DNA from: Bacteroidota bacterium
Lineage (GTDB): Bacteria; Bacteroidota; Bacteroidia; Bacteroidales; B39-G9
DNA length: 8,178 bases
Assembly (NCBI GenBank): GCA_003648455.1
Contig: QMPG01000129.1
Span: 1 to 8,178 of the forward strand
Reading direction: 5' to 3'
Shown here: piece after piece, positions 5,896 to 8,178 of the stretch
How the letters are laid out: every line of letters starts with the position of its first letter
Numbering within the stretch: the stretch's first letter is position 1
The notes under the pieces: model-generated
What the model saw: the letters and a program-made list of their open reading frames with translations, nothing else
Databases searched by the model: none
Told to the model about the DNA's origin: nothing
Made by a program: the position numbers and the translations under genes

Positions 5896-7704
5896 ATGAA
5901 AACAAAAGCTATAATAATATTTTTATTACTCTCTGTAATTAGCATTTTGATATTTGTAAAATGTGAGAGAGAAACTATAATTAAATACGAAAAATTAAAT
6001 GCAAATATGTATTTAAAATTTCCTAAAACTCATTTAAAAGCAGGCGCTGAATTTGAAGGTAAAATTATTATTAAAGAAAATTCTGCAATAGGAGAGGAAT
6101 TAAAAATATTAGATTTGAATATAAATCAGATTGATGCAGTAACATATAGAGTTGTAGATGCTATTGAAGTACCTTATAATGTAACGCTTTATATTTTTAT
6201 AAATGCCACCCTTGGCACAGAAGAATATGAAGGCGAAGCAATAGCGTCGTTTCAGCCTGGAACATCAAATAATCTTACTATTACTATGCATTTAGTTGGT
6301 GATTCAAATAATATACCAATAGCTGCATTTACAAGCGATCAAACAGTTGTTGACGAAGGACAAAGCATACAATTTACCGACCAATCGACAAATACACCAA
6401 CAAGTTGGTCATGGGATTTTGGCGATGGTGGTATTTCAACAGAACAAAACCCAACATATGCTTATAATACAGCGGGAACATATACTGTATCGTTAGAAGT
6501 GACCAACGACAACGGTTCAGATACATTAACTAAAATTGATTATATCACAGTTAACGCATCAGGCTCTTCTGCTCCTGTTGCAGAATTCACAGCCAACCAA
6601 ACAATAATAAATCAAGGCGAATCGATAAGTTTTACCGACCAATCGACAAACACACCAACAAGCTGGTCATGGGATTTTGGAGATGGTGGTACATCAACAG
6701 AACAAAATCCAACATATATTTATAATACATCCGGAACATATACTGTATCATTAACAGCAACAAATGATAATGGCTCAAATACAGAAACAAAAACTGATTA
6801 TATTACGGTTAATGCGTTAGGACCTTTGCCGACAGCTGATTTTACAGCAAACAAAACACTTATACTTGCGGACGAAACTGTAATTTTTACCGATCAATCG
6901 ACAAATACACCCACAAGTTGGGCTTGGAATTTTGGAGATGGAAATACATCAACTATTCAAAATCCTTCACACACATATAATACAGCAGGCAAATACGCTG
7001 TAGAATTAATAGCAACAAACGAAAATGGTTCAGATACATTAACAATGTCTTATTATATTATTGTAGGAACCGGCTCAGTAACAGATTATGATGGCAATGT
7101 TTATATTACAATGCAAATAAATAATCAAGAATGGATGGCTGAAAATCTTGCAGTTACACATTATCCCGATGGGACACCAATAATATTAGTAGAAGATAGT
7201 ACGAACTGGGCTAATTTGGCATATACTGATCCTGCTTATTGTTATTATAATAATCTTTCAAGCAATGGGGATGTTTATGGTGCATTATATACCTGGGCTG
7301 CAGCTATGAATGGTGCTGCTAGTAGCGATGCTACTCCAAGCGGAGTTCAAGGAGTTTGTCCAACTGGCTGGCATTTGCCAAGTGATGCAGAATGGACAGA
7401 TTTGACAGTTTTTCTGGGAGGAGATATTGTAGCTGGAGGGAAAATGAAAGAAATAGGTTCAACACATTGGCACGGAATGATCAGTTGGGCTTCAAATAGC
7501 TGTGGTTTTACAGGTCTTCCTGGAGGCTGTCGTTTCGATAACGCTAATTTTTCTGATATTGAGTATAAAGGTGATTTTATGTCTTCAACTGAGGAAAGTT
7601 TTCTTTACGTATGGCATCACTACTTGTATTACATTGATACATACGTACATCGAGAGGCTGATTACAAATCTTGTGGTTTTTCAGTTCGTTGCGTAAAGGA
7701 TTGA
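5896..7704 (+). CDS. Surface lipoprotein with three PKD domains and a FISUMP domain
   Basis: A 602-residue protein. Residues 1-22 are a signal sequence before Cys23; the lipobox (IFVKC) has an unusual Lys at -1, but Glu residues after the Cys (CERE) suit a Bacteroidota lipoprotein. Residues about 34-135 form an unrecognised beta-rich domain. Three PKD domains follow (about 141-220, 227-306, 312-391), each with the W-x-W-[DN]-FGDG core and an A/SGTY-type strand. Residues about 394-602 are a FISUMP domain (Fibrobacter succinogenes major paralogous domain): QEWMAENLAV, YGALYTWAAAM, GVCPTGWHLPSDAEWTDL, CGFTGLPGGCR and the final VRCVKD. Six Cys in this domain may form disulphides. PKD modules usually space or bind extracellular partners; the role of FISUMP is not known. 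There is no T9SS sorting domain, consistent with lipid anchoring. It is co-transcribed with the upstream barrel gene. Confidence 0.9.
   Translation: MKTKAIIIFLLLSVISILIFVKCERETIIKYEKLNANMYLKFPKTHLKAGAEFEGKIIIKENSAIGEELKILDLNINQIDAVTYRVVDAIEVPYNVTLYIFINATLGTEEYEGEAIASFQPGTSNNLTITMHLVGDSNNIPIAAFTSDQTVVDEGQSIQFTDQSTNTPTSWSWDFGDGGISTEQNPTYAYNTAGTYTVSLEVTNDNGSDTLTKIDYITVNASGSSAPVAEFTANQTIINQGESISFTDQSTNTPTSWSWDFGDGGTSTEQNPTYIYNTSGTYTVSLTATNDNGSNTETKTDYITVNALGPLPTADFTANKTLILADETVIFTDQSTNTPTSWAWNFGDGNTSTIQNPSHTYNTAGKYAVELIATNENGSDTLTMSYYIIVGTGSVTDYDGNVYITMQINNQEWMAENLAVTHYPDGTPIILVEDSTNWANLAYTDPAYCYYNNLSSNGDVYGALYTWAAAMNGAASSDATPSGVQGVCPTGWHLPSDAEWTDLTVFLGGDIVAGGKMKEIGSTHWHGMISWASNSCGFTGLPGGCRFDNANFSDIEYKGDFMSSTEESFLYVWHHYLYYIDTYVHREADYKSCGFSVRCVKD
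6316..7068 (+). repeat. Intragenic tandem repeat encoding three PKD domains
   Basis: Three units, offset by 258 and then 255 nt (TTTACCGA.. blocks begin at 6373, 6631 and 6886). Units 1 and 2 match at 56 of 59 positions across 6373-6431 and 6631-6689, and the three differences are synonymous third-position changes. Unit 3 is more diverged. This points to a recent internal duplication or conversion with protein-level constraint. Confidence 0.85.
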
Positions 7705-7773
7705 GCTATTTATGAAGCAATAAATAAAATTTTAAAGACTAATAATTTTCTGTAAGCTGTTAGTCCCAAGCTC

Positions 7774-7804
7774 GGCGTAGTTTTTAACTACGCCTTTTCT
7801 TTTC
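7774..7804 (+). terminator. Intrinsic terminator after the lipoprotein gene
   Basis: A perfect 9-bp stem GGCGTAGTT (7774-7782) / AACTACGCC (7786-7794) with a TTT loop is followed directly by TTTTCTTTTC. It lies 70 nt after the stop codon at 7704 and closes the 4855-7704 unit. Confidence 0.88.
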
Positions 7805-7818
7805 TCGCTACTGCTCGA

Positions 7819-7841
7819 TTGCATAGTGTTGCACTAAGCAA
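7819..7841. other. Second hairpin behind the terminator
   Basis: TTGCATAGTG (7819-7828) and CACTAAGCAA (7832-7841) form a 10-bp stem with one A-A mismatch and a 3-nt loop. There is no T-run. It may be a back-up 3'-end structure or part of a repeat whose other copies lie outside the window. Confidence 0.4.
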
Positions 7842-7877
7842 AACAATTTTCTAAAAAAAAATAAAACCAAAAAAAAA

Positions 7878-7908
7878 TTTGTCAACGAATACAAAATTTA
7901 TAATTTTA
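7878..7908 (+). promoter_or_regulatory. Promoter candidate for the gene starting at 8111
   Basis: TTTG (7878-7881), a 19-nt spacer, and TAATTTTA (7901-7908) fit the Bacteroidota TTTG / TAnnTTTG consensus at 11 of 12 defined or free positions. Transcription would start near 7915, giving a leader of about 195 nt. A second, weaker TATAAT-like box lies at 8037-8042. The rest of 7842-8110 is AT-rich with homopolymer runs and no gene. Confidence 0.4.
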
Positions 7909-8044
7909 CACAAGTAATAAACAACTGTGAAAAAACACATTATTTTTTGCTGCATTTTTATAACAAAAAAATAATTTTTTCTACAGCTTTTATTTAAGTA
8001 AATGCCGTTTTTTTTTAACGACTAAACTTATATTACTATAATGG

Positions 8045-8070
8045 AAATAAACGGAATAGTCCGTTTATTT
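8045..8070. promoter_or_regulatory. Perfect inverted repeat in the leader of the last gene
   Basis: AAATAAACGGA (8045-8055) and TCCGTTTATTT (8060-8070) pair perfectly over 11 bp with a 4-nt loop ATAG, 40 nt before the start codon at 8111. The size and symmetry suit a repressor operator or a leader hairpin. The half-sites lie just downstream of a TATAAT-like box (8037-8042), which favours the operator reading. Confidence 0.45.
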
Positions 8071-8110
8071 AATTGTTGCCACACATTAGAATAACGAAAA
8101 GAGAAAGAAT

Positions 8111-8178
8111 ATGTCAGCAATAAAAGATATTTCAAAAATTGATTTTAATAAGGTTAAGTGGATTACTAATTTGAGAAA
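8111..8178 (+). CDS. Start of a gene running off the window
   Basis: ATG at 8111 is preceded by a purine-rich GAAAAGAGAAAG stretch at good Shine-Dalgarno distance and opens a frame that is still open at the window end. The visible part is 22 complete residues, beginning MSAIKDISKIDFNKVKW. There is no signal peptide. This is too short to identify a family. It is preceded by a promoter-like site and a perfect inverted repeat, so it is likely a separately regulated unit, downstream of the strong terminator at 7774-7804. Confidence 0.6.
   Translation, partial: MSAIKDISKIDFNKVKWITNLR

Noticed and set aside
6316..7068. Regularly spaced repeats that could suggest a CRISPR-like or tandem non-coding array
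   Set aside because: The period is about 86 codons, the reading frame is kept, and the units encode PKD domains.
7502..7696. 64-codon open frame on the + strand
   Set aside because: It is an out-of-frame shadow of the FISUMP domain, where the main frame carries the conserved motifs.

Overview
The window looks like accessory sequence from an AT-rich member of the Bacteroidota. The evidence is the AT-rich, Shine-Dalgarno-poor leaders, promoter-like boxes of the TTTG / TAnnTTTG type, a TonB C-terminal domain protein with an 'AQ'-type signal peptide, a lipoprotein with PKD repeats and a FISUMP domain, and a DUF559 gene set among hairpin repeats. All recognised genes are on the + strand.

Layout. 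(1) 1-1173: the 3' end of one Lys/Ala/Glu-rich helical gene and a complete second one with an N-terminal membrane anchor, closed by a perfect 14-bp stem hairpin. (2) 1174-1772: no gene; copy A of a dispersed repeat (1331-1684) carrying two hairpins. (3) 1773-2426: an orphan hypothetical gene that weakly resembles DUF2971. (4) 2649-3491: a secreted protein with a MORN-like stretch and a TonB C-terminal domain. (5) 3530-4316: copies B and C of the same repeat with a DUF559 (PD-(D/E)XK-like) nuclease gene between them. (6) 4480-4684: a non-coding element with imperfect terminal inverted repeats and nested palindromes (MITE-like). (7) 4855-7704: a two-gene unit, an outer-membrane beta-barrel protein followed 18 nt later by a surface lipoprotein (3 PKD domains plus FISUMP), with a plausible promoter at 4713-4743 and a strong intrinsic terminator at 7774-7804. 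(8) 7805-8178: a non-coding leader with a promoter-like site and a perfect 11-bp hairpin, then the first codons of a gene that runs off the window.

The main candidate for an undescribed system is the DUF559 locus. The gene lies between two hairpin-plus-tail modules in inverted orientation (tails towards the gene, hairpins outside). The two tails are related to each other (CGACAG..GA.AGGG..TA). The same hairpin pair occurs without the nuclease at 1441-1584, 96.5% identical to the copy upstream of the nuclease gene. This resembles the logic of REP/BIME sequences with their RAYT nuclease, but with a DUF559 protein in place of an HUH enzyme. That functional link is inference; the repeat architecture is read directly from the sequence.

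The 4855-7704 pair probably works at the cell envelope: a beta-barrel in the outer membrane and a lipid-anchored protein built from adhesion or carbohydrate-associated modules. No metabolic pathway can be assigned. No rRNA, tRNA or CRISPR array was seen.
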